24,514 nt of DNA from Turicibacter sp. UBA7094 (GTDB lineage Bacteria; Bacillota_I; Bacilli_A; MOL361; Turicibacteraceae), in contig DKYS01000059.1 of the NCBI GenBank assembly GCA_002493395.1, forward strand, positions 1 through 24,514, given 5' to 3'. The translations under genes and the position numbers were made by a program. The notes beneath the pieces are model-generated. The model saw only the letters and a list, made by a program, of their open reading frames with translations. It did no database searches and was not told the DNA's origin. Of the stretch, positions 8,686 to 16,623 are shown in pieces (within the stretch, counting starts at the first letter, position 1; every line of letters begins with the position of its first letter).

Positions 8686-8714
8686 TTTTCAATCTAAAGA
8701 AAGAAGTCTATATT
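8686..8714 (+). promoter_or_regulatory. Likely promoter of the AI-2E family permease
   Basis: TTTTCA (8686-8691), a 17-base spacer and TATATT (8709-8714) form a moderate sigma-A promoter about 40 bases before the start codon. The rest of the 8446-8685 spacer holds no credible gene; two short frames there lack ribosome sites. Confidence 0.4.
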
Positions 8715-8752
8715 CTGCGAAGTTAATCCAACTTAAGGAGTTGTATGATAAC

Positions 8753-9913
8753 ATGTTTGATAAATTAAAAGTGAATAAAAAATATCTTAGCATCGGCTTG
8801 CTAACATTAATGATTGGCGTGATTTTAGTTTTTGTTTATCAACTTTCACGCCACGCTAGCGATATTTTCTTAACAATAAAAGTCATATTTATACACTTAC
8901 TAACGGCACTTTCCCCTATTATTTATGCCTTTATTGTTTCTTATATTTTGTATCGTCCTCTCCGATTTCTAGAAAAATGGTGGTCAAAAGGATGGGTTAA
9001 ATTTTTCAAAAAAACACCTAATCCTAAAAACGTTCGCCTCATTTGTCTTCTCCTCCTGGTTTTCTCATTGCTAGGAAGCATCGTCTTGTTAATTCAGGCC
9101 GTTGTTCCACCGCTTGTTCAAAGTCTATTAACGATTGGTGCTGATATTCCACACGTTCAAATGGTTTTAACGGAAAGTCTCTCAAAATTAGCCACTTACT
9201 TTAAATCTATTCCTATTACGGATGATCAAATTCATAAAGTTACGCTATATATCACCGGGATTTTAAGTGGATTTCTAAAAAAAATGTTTGCGTCTGGACC
9301 GGGGATGATTACAAATGTCGCAACGTTTTGTCTTAACTTATTTGCGACGCTCATTTTAACCTTTTATTTCCTAAAGGATAAAGAAACGATATTTGATGTC
9401 ATTGACAAGGTTGCAACTATTACTTTAAACCCTTCAATCAAAATAAAGTTAAAACATTTTATTAATGACGTTCATCGAATATTTGGTGGATTTGTTCTAG
9501 GACAGATTCTTGATGCGTTACTTGTTGGAACGGCGTCTACGATTCTTCTTTTAATTATCGGTCATCCTTTTGCTTTATTAATCGGATTTATTGCTGGGGT
9601 GATGAATGTAATTCCTTATATTGGTCCAATGATTGGTGCTTCTTTGGCTATTATATTAGGACTCTTTACTAATATTAAATTAGGATTACTCGGCGCTGCT
9701 CTCCTGATTATTTATCAACAAATTGACGGGAATTTTATACAACCTAAAATTTTAGGTGACAGTACTGGATTAGCACCGGTGTGGATTTTTATCGCTATTT
9801 TAATTGGTGGGAACTACTTTGGAACGGTTGGAATGATTTTATCCGTCCCTGTCTTAGCTCTGATTAAACTATATATGTCAAGACGGCTCGTTAAAATCAA
9901 AAATCAAGCCTAA
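8753..9913 (+). CDS. AI-2E transporter family (UPF0118) membrane protein
   Basis: This permease of about 386 residues belongs to the AI-2E/PerM family. It has N-terminal helices, a soluble middle part, and a C-terminal helical block containing GGFVLGQILDALLVGT, GFIAGVMNVIPYIGPMIGA and the PKILGDSTGLAPVWIFIAIL motif that identifies the family. Members have been linked to autoinducer-2 export, sodium/proton exchange or other small-molecule export, so the substrate here is open. A TTG at 8741 would extend the frame by four codons, but it touches the AAGGAG site (8735-8740); the ATG at 8753 is a better start although its spacing is a little long. It is a single-gene unit with its own probable promoter. 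Confidence 0.88.
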   Translation: MFDKLKVNKKYLSIGLLTLMIGVILVFVYQLSRHASDIFLTIKVIFIHLLTALSPIIYAFIVSYILYRPLRFLEKWWSKGWVKFFKKTPNPKNVRLICLLLLVFSLLGSIVLLIQAVVPPLVQSLLTIGADIPHVQMVLTESLSKLATYFKSIPITDDQIHKVTLYITGILSGFLKKMFASGPGMITNVATFCLNLFATLILTFYFLKDKETIFDVIDKVATITLNPSIKIKLKHFINDVHRIFGGFVLGQILDALLVGTASTILLLIIGHPFALLIGFIAGVMNVIPYIGPMIGASLAIILGLFTNIKLGLLGAALLIIYQQIDGNFIQPKILGDSTGLAPVWIFIAILIGGNYFGTVGMILSVPVLALIKLYMSRRLVKIKNQA

Positions 9914-9977
9914 TCTTATAATTTAGAAGCGATAAAATGATAACCCTTTCTTCAAACAACTTTCTATCCTCTACCAA

Positions 9978-10007
9978 GTGTTCTACCATTTATTTCTTAT
10001 AGAACAC
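9978..10007. repeat. Inverted repeat upstream of the aldolase gene
   Basis: GTGTTCTA and TAGAACAC form a perfect eight-bp dyad around a 14-base spacer. It lies about 65 bases after the permease stop and about 45 bases before the -10 of the aldolase promoter. A T-rich stretch follows (10020-10037). It could be a weak terminator of the permease gene or an operator for the aldolase gene. Confidence 0.45.
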
Positions 10008-10026
10008 GGGAATATGAACATTTTTA

Positions 10027-10055
10027 TTTATTTTTTTCGCAGATTCCGTTATAAT
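10027..10055 (+). promoter_or_regulatory. Likely promoter of the aldolase gene
   Basis: A perfect TATAAT lies at 10050-10055, with a weak -35 (TTTATT, 10027-10032) 17 bases upstream. The leader to the start codon would be about 75 bases. Confidence 0.5.
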
Positions 10056-10136
10056 TATGGGTGAGGAAGATAAGAATAAGCAAGATTTGTGAAATTCTAA
10101 GTCCAATAAATTTAATAGTATAATGGAGGTAACAAC

Positions 10137-11000
10137 ATGCTAGTTTCTGCTAAAGATATGTTACAAAAAGCCTATGAAGGTAAATACGCTGTTGGTCAAT
10201 TCAATATCAACAACTTAGAATGGACGAAAGCCATTTTATTAACTGCTCAAGAAAATAACTCACCAGTTATTTTAGGAGTTTCTGAAGGTGCTGCAAAATA
10301 TATGTGCGGTTATGGAACAATCGTAGGTATGGTTAACGGAATGATGAAAGAATTAAACATCACTGTTCCTGTTGCTTTACACTTAGACCACGGAAGCTAC
10401 CAAGGTGCTTTAGACGCTATGGCTGCTGGATTCTCTTCAATCATGTTCGATGGTTCTCACTACTCAATTGAAGAAAACATCGCTAAAACAACTGAATTAG
10501 TTAAATTAACTTCAGAAAAAGGTTTATCTTTAGAAGCTGAAGTTGGATCAATCGGTGGAGAAGAAGACGGTGTAATCGGTAAAGGTGAAGTTGCTGACCC
10601 AGCTGAATGTAAACAAATCGCTGACTTAGGAGTAACTATGTTAGCTGCTGGTATCGGAAACATCCACGGTAAATACCCTTCAAACTGGGCTGGATTAGCA
10701 TTCGACGCTTTAGAAGCAATCAACAATTCAACTGGAAACACTCCATTAGTATTACACGGTGGAACAGGAATTCCTGAAGATATGATTAAAAAAGCAATCT
10801 CTTTAGGTGTTGCTAAAATCAACGTTAACACTGAATGCCAATTAGCATTCCAAGAAGCAACTCGTAAATACATCGAAGCTGGAAAAGATTTAGAAGGTAA
10901 AGGATTTGACCCTCGTAAATTATTAAACCCAGGATTCGAAGCTATCAAAGCAACTGTTAAAGAAAAAATGGAATTATTCGGATCAATTAACAAAGCTTAA
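10137..11000 (+). CDS. fbaA: Class II fructose-1,6-bisphosphate aldolase
   Basis: The enzyme interconverts fructose-1,6-bisphosphate with dihydroxyacetone phosphate and glyceraldehyde-3-phosphate in glycolysis and gluconeogenesis. The 287-residue length is usual for the zinc-dependent class II family. Visible residues include catalytic Asp84 and zinc ligand His85 in HLDHG, Asp105, Glu135 in LEAEVGS, zinc ligands His177 (GNIHGKYP) and His207 (LHGGTG), and the phosphate-binding KINVNTE segment (228-233). The codon choice is strongly biased (TTA, GGT, GAA, AAA), as expected of a highly expressed gene. The ribosome site GGAGG lies eight bases before the ATG. The gene is monocistronic with its own promoter and terminator. 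A tagatose-bisphosphate aldolase is the nearest alternative. Confidence 0.95.
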   Translation: MLVSAKDMLQKAYEGKYAVGQFNINNLEWTKAILLTAQENNSPVILGVSEGAAKYMCGYGTIVGMVNGMMKELNITVPVALHLDHGSYQGALDAMAAGFSSIMFDGSHYSIEENIAKTTELVKLTSEKGLSLEAEVGSIGGEEDGVIGKGEVADPAECKQIADLGVTMLAAGIGNIHGKYPSNWAGLAFDALEAINNSTGNTPLVLHGGTGIPEDMIKKAISLGVAKINVNTECQLAFQEATRKYIEAGKDLEGKGFDPRKLLNPGFEAIKATVKEKMELFGSINKA

Positions 11001-11015
11001 TTTCCTTCTTCTATC

Positions 11016-11046
11016 AAAAAAGTCTACCTTAGGTAGGCTTTTTTTT
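11016..11046 (+). terminator. Terminator of the aldolase gene
   Basis: AAAAAAG-T-CTACC pairs with GGTAG-G-CTTTTTT (13 bp with one G-T wobble) around a three-base loop, followed by further T residues. Confidence 0.9.
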
Positions 11047-11249
11047 ATTAAACACTACTTTACTAACTAATTCATTCCCCCCCTTCCTCTCTCTACTTTC
11101 AACAATTTAAAGATATAAAAGAAATTCTTTCAAAACTGAATAATTTTTTAAAAGTAGGATACAATAAGTTTGTGCTTATCACGAATATCCATTAAATGTA
11201 TATTCATCCATTCATTATAATCTCTGTTTGAGATGAATAGTAAAATGTG

Positions 11250-11284
11250 GATTAACTTATTCATTATCGATGATTAAGTTAATC
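11250..11284 (+). promoter_or_regulatory. Leader hairpin or operator before the lipoprotein gene
   Basis: A 15-bp dyad with one mismatch (arms 11250-11264 and 11270-11284, loop TATCG) ends 33 bases before the start codon. A TATAAT at 11216-11221 just upstream could be the -10, which would place the dyad in the leader. No T-run follows, so it is not a plain terminator. The rest of the 11047-11249 spacer shows nothing I can name. Confidence 0.55.
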
Positions 11285-11317
11285 ATTAATTTTAATTAGA
11301 AGAGGACGGTCATAAAG

Positions 11318-11878
11318 ATGAAAAAAAAATTAACAGTACTTGCCTTATTAACAATTGTCACTTTAGTAAGTGCATGTAGTCAAAAAAACCAAGAAGAAAC
11401 TCCTTCTCAAAATCCAACTACAGAAAACAAAGAAACTCAAGAATCACAAAATAATAATGTGGATGCTGTTACTAATCCATCACTTGTTACTGATGATAAA
11501 TCATTAGAAATTGCTCGTGAAACAAGCTGGATCGTTGCTCTTCAAAACGATGTAACAGTAGATCATGATTTAGTATTCCAAGGTGGATTAAAAAAGGATG
11601 GTGTCGTTACTCCTCGATTAATCGCATTATATAATCAAGATGAAAATAAAGTTAAAACTGCCTCTTATACATTAACAGCACCTCGTGCCACTTTTAAAGA
11701 AGATGGTTCAGCTATTAAAGGTGGAACATTTAAAGGTGATGTATACGTTGAATGTAATGACTTTAAATTAATTGATGCTACGATTGATGGAAACGTATAT
11801 TTTAAAGATCAAGCGGCAAAAGATAGTTTCCAATTAGATGATACTTCAAAAGTTACAGGTACCATGGAAATTCAATAA
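11318..11878 (+). CDS. Small secreted lipoprotein of unknown function
   Basis: This 186-residue protein has a typical lipoprotein signal: MKKKLT, a hydrophobic core, and the lipobox LVSAC with Cys20 as the lipidation site. A Gln/Asn/Glu-rich linker follows (about 21-55), then a folded domain. The C-terminal half has short repeated strand-like blocks (GGTFKGDVYVE, DATIDGNVYFK, TSKVTGTMEI) that suggest a beta-helix similar in style to bactofilin or polymer-forming proteins; that is inference, not a family match. It should sit on the outer face of the membrane. The start has a modest GAGG site 12 bases upstream, after an unusual leader hairpin. It is monocistronic and shares a bidirectional terminator with the convergent carboxypeptidase gene. 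Confidence 0.8.
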   Translation: MKKKLTVLALLTIVTLVSACSQKNQEETPSQNPTTENKETQESQNNNVDAVTNPSLVTDDKSLEIARETSWIVALQNDVTVDHDLVFQGGLKKDGVVTPRLIALYNQDENKVKTASYTLTAPRATFKEDGSAIKGGTFKGDVYVECNDFKLIDATIDGNVYFKDQAAKDSFQLDDTSKVTGTMEIQ

Positions 11879-11885
11879 AAAGAGT

Positions 11886-11922
11886 AATAAAAAAGCTATC
11901 ATTTAATGATAGCTTTTTTATT
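11886..11922. terminator. Bidirectional terminator between lipoprotein and carboxypeptidase genes
   Basis: A perfect 17-bp stem (11886-11902 with 11906-11922, core AAAAAAGCTATCAT) closes a three-base loop, with a T-rich tail on each strand. The carboxypeptidase stop codon lies inside the right arm. Confidence 0.93.
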
Positions 11923-12739
11923 GCCCTTCTAAATATTGTTCTAAAATCCAACCGTTTTCGTAAATTTCAGTTGCAGCTTCAATCCCTACATAACGAATAT
12001 GCCATGGTTCGTATTGATAACCTGTTTCAGATTCACGTCCTTCTAAATATCGAATAATATATCCAAATCGATGTGCATTTTCTTTTAACCAAATTCCTTC
12101 GGGCGTTTCACCAAACAAAATAGATAAATCTCCTCCTACACTGTCCGCCGTTACATCTATTGCTAATCCTGTTTGATGCTCGCTATGTCCTGCTCTTGCA
12201 CTAAAACGATCAGCCGCCTCTTGCCCATTTTCCGAAACATATCGTTGATAAAGGGCTACTTGCGTATCATATGAGCGGTACCCACTTCGTGCTAAAAATT
12301 CGAGCCCTGCCTCTTCATGAGCTGCCATGAATAATTGTTCTAAATAAAAAGCAGCTTCCTCACGTAAATATACCGTTTGGTTTCGGTTTCCTCCAACCGT
12401 TAAAACGTTAGGTAAAACTAAATCACTTGGCTCATAACTAGGATCTAACGCATAGTTCTTATTAACTAATACAAGTGTCGCATCACCATTTGCAACAGTC
12501 ACAACATTTTCATAAAATCCAGGTTTATCTTCTGGTTCACTAACTATCGACTGATTTTCATTCTCCTCTAATTCTTGCCTTTGCTCGTGTTCAACCGCTA
12601 AAGGCTCATCTAATAAAACTGGATCACTTTTACCTGAAATAGTCAAATAGTTACTTATACTGAAAACACTAACCATTAGTAGTAATCCTACAATAAATTT
12701 AAGTTTGACTTTTTTTTGTATTAATTGTGTCCATTTCAT
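11918..12739 (-). CDS. M15B-family D-alanyl-D-alanine carboxypeptidase (VanY/LdcB-like)
   Basis: This 273-residue zinc peptidase should trim the terminal D-alanine or a related residue from peptidoglycan stem peptides outside the membrane. One N-terminal membrane anchor (about 14-32) is followed by a Glu-rich linker (45-72) and the catalytic domain. That domain holds SGYRSYDTQ (152-160), the zinc motif SEHQTGLAID (His188, Asp195) and EPWHIRYV (Glu244, His247). These are the hallmark residues of the VanY/LdcB group. The start is ATG at 12739 with a weak AGG site (AGGTAAG). A minus-strand promoter lies just upstream. It is not part of a van operon: no D-Ala-D-lactate ligase or vanX-like gene is nearby, so a housekeeping wall role is more likely. 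Confidence 0.92.
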   Translation of the reverse strand: MKWTQLIQKKVKLKFIVGLLLMVSVFSISNYLTISGKSDPVLLDEPLAVEHEQRQELEENENQSIVSEPEDKPGFYENVVTVANGDATLVLVNKNYALDPSYEPSDLVLPNVLTVGGNRNQTVYLREEAAFYLEQLFMAAHEEAGLEFLARSGYRSYDTQVALYQRYVSENGQEAADRFSARAGHSEHQTGLAIDVTADSVGGDLSILFGETPEGIWLKENAHRFGYIIRYLEGRESETGYQYEPWHIRYVGIEAATEIYENGWILEQYLEGQ

Positions 12740-12778
12740 CGTTTCTTACCTACCCTGTCTATTGTTTTATCTCTTTTT

Positions 12779-12787
12779 AGTATATCA
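12779..12787 (-). promoter_or_regulatory. Extended -10 promoter of the carboxypeptidase gene
   Basis: The minus strand reads TGATATACT, an extended -10 about 40 bases before the start. A seven-bp dyad (AATTGTC and GACAATT, 12809-12832) lies just upstream of the -35 position and might bind a regulator. Confidence 0.5.
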
Positions 12788-12886
12788 CAAATTCATCCAA
12801 ATAGTTTAAATTGTCGAAAGAATCAGACAATTACTGTATTAACTTTCGCCAGTTTAATAAGTATTTTCCTATTTAAGAACAAGATA

Positions 12887-14287
12887 CTACTCCCCTTGTT
12901 TGCTTACTAGATCTTCCTTTGTTTCTGAAATCTCATCAGATGTTTCATTTGAAAAATTAGAAAGTAGTTGAATTAAATTAACCCCTGTTAATGATTCAAC
13001 CACTTCGGGAACCTCTGTCATCATCTTCGTAATATTTTGAGTCACTCTAGCTGCTCCGTTTCCTCCACCATTATCAATAATGACCATTTTTTCCGTTTTT
13101 GCTAATGGCTCTGCAATATTTTTTGCTATTTCTGGTAACTTATCAACAATCATTTGAACCATCGCTGCCTCGTTATATTGTTTATAAGCTTCTGCTTTTT
13201 CACGAAGGGCTTCTGCCTCTGCCTTCATCGCTGATGCCGTTGCCTGACCTTTTAAACGGGTTGCCTCAGCCTCTGCCTGTCCTTTAATACGTATTGACTC
13301 TGCTTCCGCCTCAGCACTCTTAATAAGCGCATAGCGTTTAGCATCCGCCTCTTGTTGTTCTTTATATTTTTGGGCCTCTGCCACTTTTTTAACTGTTGCC
13401 TCAAGTTCTTTTTCCTGTTTAATTGCTTGTTGAACAGCAATCTCTGTTTGTCGCTGTTCTTCAAATAATTCCGTATTTTTCAAAGCTTCAATGACGCTCT
13501 TTTTAACTACATTTTGTTCGACTTCATAAGCATAGTCCGCTTTTGCTTGTGCTTTTTGCTCTTCTTCCTTATAAGATTGAACACGTAACTCTTTTTCCTT
13601 TTTAGCTAAGGCGATTTCAGTTTCTGCTTTTAATTGGGCCTCTGTTCCTAGTCGTCTAGCCTCAGAAGTTTTTTTCATTTTATCCCGCTCTGCTTCCGCC
13701 TCAGCAATGGCAGCATTTTTCTTAACCTCAGCAATTTGTTTAGCACCTAATGCCGTTAAATAACCTTTTGTATCATCAATATCACGAATCGTAAACGTTT
13801 TAATTTCAAGTCCCATCTTATCTAGATCGGCTTTCGCAACATTTTCCACCTCATTAGCAAACATCTCTCTATCCTTATAAATTTCTTCAATCGTCATTTT
13901 AGAGACAATCTCTCGAAGTTTTCCCTCTAACACATCCTGGACGGTCTCTTTAATCACATTAATCGTTTCTTTTTCACGTCCTGTATTAAATTGCTCAACA
14001 GCTAGTAAAACACTTTGAGAATCTGAATTAACCTTAATAATAGCAACTCCATCTGTATCAATAGGAACACCGTTACTATCCAGAGATTCATGTGTCTTAA
14101 CTTCAACTTTGATATTCTCCAAAGATATTCGCGATGTCTGTTCTAAAAATGGAATAACAATTCCCCCGCTTCCGCTAATTACCCGGCGTTTTAATCCAGT
14201 CACAACGATTGCCTTATCTTGCGGCGCCTTTCTCCAAATAATTAACAAAAGAATAACAGCTCCAACAACAATTATAATTGGTAACAT
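12887..14287 (-). CDS. Flotillin-like membrane microdomain scaffold (YuaG/FloT type)
   Basis: Flotillins organise membrane microdomains and influence membrane fluidity, secretion and signalling. From the ATG at 14287 the protein is 466 residues. It has an N-terminal hydrophobic anchor (about 2-18), an SPFH/band-7 domain (about 25-200, with VVTGLKRRVISGSGG and MGLEIKTFTIRDI), and a long Ala/Glu/Lys-rich coiled coil (about 200-390) with repeated AEAE and QAEAEA patterns. A short C-terminal region follows. An upstream ATG at 14362 is in frame, but the GAGGGGG ribosome site lies seven bases before 14287, which settles the start. The B. subtilis homologue is in an operon with an NfeD-like protein; none is adjacent here. 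No clear terminator follows the gene. Confidence 0.92.
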   Translation of the reverse strand: MLPIIIVVGAVILLLIIWRKAPQDKAIVVTGLKRRVISGSGGIVIPFLEQTSRISLENIKVEVKTHESLDSNGVPIDTDGVAIIKVNSDSQSVLLAVEQFNTGREKETINVIKETVQDVLEGKLREIVSKMTIEEIYKDREMFANEVENVAKADLDKMGLEIKTFTIRDIDDTKGYLTALGAKQIAEVKKNAAIAEAEAERDKMKKTSEARRLGTEAQLKAETEIALAKKEKELRVQSYKEEEQKAQAKADYAYEVEQNVVKKSVIEALKNTELFEEQRQTEIAVQQAIKQEKELEATVKKVAEAQKYKEQQEADAKRYALIKSAEAEAESIRIKGQAEAEATRLKGQATASAMKAEAEALREKAEAYKQYNEAAMVQMIVDKLPEIAKNIAEPLAKTEKMVIIDNGGGNGAARVTQNITKMMTEVPEVVESLTGVNLIQLLSNFSNETSDEISETKEDLVSKQGE

Positions 14288-14542
14288 TTTAATCCCCCTC
14301 AATCTAAACTTTATCATTAATATATGACAGCATCTCCCTAGATAGAACAAAAACACCTTCATTTCTGGAATATTTTACACTTATCTCGATATTTCCCCTT
14401 CACCTCTTTGACTTTTTTAAATACAATCTTTATTTTTCTCGCGATAAGTATAAAACTCTTTCTTTTTTATAAAATACTATTTATTCCCCATTTTAAAATT
14501 TTGTTCTATCAAAATTACCGATTATTTTCTTTAACTAACACA

Positions 14543-14571
14543 TTGACAATTGTTGATATTAGTCATATAAT
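14543..14571 (+). promoter_or_regulatory. Perfect consensus sigma-A promoter of the hemolysin III gene
   Basis: TTGACA (14543-14548), exactly 17 bases, then TATAAT (14566-14571). The expected transcription start is near 14578, just before the palindrome at 14584-14608. Confidence 0.9.
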
Positions 14572-14583
14572 TTCATTATCTAA

Positions 14584-14608
14584 TTATCTAGTTATTAAAA
14601 CTAGATAA
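14584..14608 (+). promoter_or_regulatory. Palindrome between promoter and start of the hemolysin III gene
   Basis: TTATCTAGTT and AACTAGATAA form a perfect ten-bp dyad around ATTAA. The eight bases ATTATCTA occur twice in tandem at its left edge (14575-14590). The position, a few bases past the expected transcription start of a very strong promoter, suits a repressor operator; an RNA hairpin in the leader is the alternative. Confidence 0.6.
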
Positions 14609-14628
14609 CGTAGTTAGGAGGAATAAAA

Positions 14629-15276
14629 ATGAGAAATTATATACGGGAACCGATTAATAGTTTAACTCATTTTATTGGCGCTATCTTATCTTGTATTGCC
14701 CTTATAGCCATGATTATAAAAGTATCTTTCACAGATTCTAGCTCTATGGAGTTAACGGCCGTTATTATTTTTGGTATCAGTATGATTTTACTGTATACAA
14801 CATCTGCAACCTATCATATGGTCATCTCCTCTGAGAGCGTCCTCAACTTCTTACAACGCCTTGATCATAGTATGATTTTTATATTAATCGTAGGTTCCTA
14901 CTCCCCTTTTTGTTTAATTGCTTTAAACAAAAAATTAGGCTTCACCTTATTTTCAGTTGTTACTGTTTGCGCTCTAATCGGAGTCATCTTTAAAATGGCA
15001 TGGTTCAAATGTCCGCGTATGCTCTCAACTACTATTTATATCGTTATGGGGTGGCTCGCTATTTTTGTCTTTAAGCCTTTACTTCTTACTTTAAGCGGTA
15101 ATGGACTCTTTCTCCTAATTTGCGGTGGATTACTTTACACAATCGGTGGACTTATTTATGCTTTCAAACCAAAATTCCCTTTATTTAAACACTGGGGATT
15201 TCATGAAATTTTTCATCTCTTTATTATGATGGGAAGCCTCTATCATTTTCTTTGTATCTATTTTTATGTTTTATAA
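14629..15276 (+). CDS. Hemolysin III / PAQR-family seven-helix membrane protein
   Basis: The 215-residue protein has seven predicted membrane helices and the PAQR metal-site residues: Ser59 and His63 in SATYH, Asp79 in QRLDHS, and His192 and His196 in HEIFH. Hemolysin III was named from a Bacillus cereus pore-forming activity. PAQR relatives act as zinc-dependent hydrolases in eukaryotes, and the role in bacteria is unsettled (membrane homeostasis has been suggested). The start has an AGGAGG site seven bases upstream, in a leader with a strong palindrome. The stop codon is only about eight bases from the end of an oppositely oriented group II intron. If the intron separated this gene from the hairpin at 17166-17192, it displaced a possible terminator. 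Confidence 0.9.
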   Translation: MRNYIREPINSLTHFIGAILSCIALIAMIIKVSFTDSSSMELTAVIIFGISMILLYTTSATYHMVISSESVLNFLQRLDHSMIFILIVGSYSPFCLIALNKKLGFTLFSVVTVCALIGVIFKMAWFKCPRMLSTTIYIVMGWLAIFVFKPLLLTLSGNGLFLLICGGLLYTIGGLIYAFKPKFPLFKHWGFHEIFHLFIMMGSLYHFLCIYFYVL

Positions 15277-15327
15277 ATCTGAAATCGAGTAGGAGATAAA
15301 TAATTAATTTATTCACCGTCCTCTCAC

Positions 15328-15359
15328 ACCACCGTACGTACGGTTCCGTATACGGCGGT
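15328..15359 (-). ncRNA. Group II intron domain V (catalytic hairpin)
   Basis: The minus strand folds into a nine-bp lower stem (ACCGCCGTA with TACGGTGGT, one G-T pair), a two-base CG bulge, and a four-bp upper stem (TACG with CGTA) capped by GAAC. The catalytic triad position reads CGC, as in the class IIC intron of Oceanobacillus iheyensis. The hairpin is 32 bases with no disrupted pairs, so the ribozyme core looks intact here. Confidence 0.85.
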
Positions 15360-15364
15360 TCAAC

Positions 15365-16623
15365 TTAAGTCTGACGCAGTTTATAATATCTCTGTTCTAG
15401 ACTTACTAAATTCATTGCTTGGAAGTATTTATTCCCTAGTGTTCGATGCAAGATTGGGCTACAGGCAACTCGCCAGTAGCCTTTTCTTGTGTTTCCCCAT
15501 TCGTAGGCTTTCTGTTTGTCCACTCCTAGTTTGATTAGGTTCCTCCTTCTGGTTCTTGGGAGTTTCCATTGTTTCCATATACACATTCTTAATCGCCTTC
15601 TTATCCAACTATCTAGCCCTTTGAATTTTGACGGTGTTTCTGCTAATCCATAATAGTTACACCATCCATTGAGATATTGATTTAGTTTCTTAACTCTATC
15701 CTCCATCGACATTGGATTCCTTCTTGCCGTTAGTTTTCTGAGCTTTCCTTTCGCTCGCTTTATACTTTGGTCTGAGATCCTTATCTTTGGATTCTTACTA
15801 TTTCTTGTAAAACTAAATCCTAGAAACTTCCGGTTCCATGGTCGATCATACGCTGATTTATTTTGGTTTACTTTTAATTTAAGTCTACTTTCAATAAATT
15901 CTGTCACGCCATCCATGATTCGCTTCGCCGCTTTTCTTGACTTCACATAAATGTTACAGTCATCTGCATATCTCACAAACTTCAACCTTCGTCGTTCTAG
16001 TTCCTTATCTAATTCGTCAAGCACAATGTTTAATAATACGGGCTAAGGGGACCTCCTTGTGGGGTCCCCTCTTCTGTCATGTGAATGATACCTCCAATCG
16101 CGACTCCGGATTGAAGATATCGACGAATGAGTTTTAGTCATATCTTGTCTTGGATTCTTTGAGCTAGTCTTGACATTAATCTGTCATGATTAACTTGATC
16201 AAAGAACTTCAGGTCAATATCAACTACCCATGTGTAACCTATTTCTATCAATCGTCGAGCGCTCCTAACGGCACTGTGACCCTGTTTACCAGGTCGAAAA
16301 CCGTAGCTAGATTGTGAAAAGGTCGAATCATACATTCTTGTGAGCACTTGGGCAATGGCTTGTTGAATAAATCTATCAAGTACGGTTGGAATTCCTAATA
16401 ATCGCATACCGCCGTCTGGTTTCGGGATTTCGACTCGACGTACCGGTTGCGGTTGATAAGTGCCTTCTAACAATGTTTGTTTTAGACTCAACCAGTTTTG
16501 GCTTAGATAAGGGCGTTATTCTCGTACACTCATTTCGTCAACGCCATGACTTCCCTTATTCTTTTCAACTCGTTTGATTGCTAGCTCCACATTATCGTTA
16601 CTTAGAATATGATTCATCAACAT
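15365..16623 (-). pseudogene. ltrA: Broken group II intron reverse transcriptase/maturase
   Basis: The original protein would start at the ATG at 16623 (AAGGAG six bases upstream; MLMNHILSNDNVELAIKRVE). An in-frame TAA interrupts it at 16516-16518, a TGA at 16138-16140, and a frameshift falls near 16040 (after GTPQGGPLSP, before NIVLDELD). Between the lesions the reverse-transcriptase blocks are clear: IPKPDGGMRLLGIPT, QSSYGFRPG, VDIDLKFFDQVNHD, GTPQGGPLSP and the active-site YADD. The maturase X domain (LNGWCNYYG) and a C-terminal SPILHRTLGNKYF segment follow, with no endonuclease domain. The usual DLEKFFD motif reads DLKFFD, so one residue next to a catalytic aspartate is lost. Each lesion alone should inactivate or impair the protein. 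Confidence 0.92.

Noticed and set aside
10460..10993. 177-codon frame antisense to the aldolase gene
   Set aside because: It arises from the strong codon bias of the aldolase gene; it has no ribosome site or recognisable domain.
771..12739. VanZ-like, VanR/VanS-like and VanY-like genes within 12 kb, hinting at a glycopeptide-resistance cluster
   Set aside because: There is no vanH, D-Ala-D-Lac ligase or vanX gene, the three parts are in separate transcription units kilobases apart, and each family is common in chromosomes without resistance.
13252..13464. Lys/Arg-rich frame within the flotillin coiled coil
   Set aside because: It is a frame-shifted shadow of the Ala/Glu/Lys repeats of the real gene.
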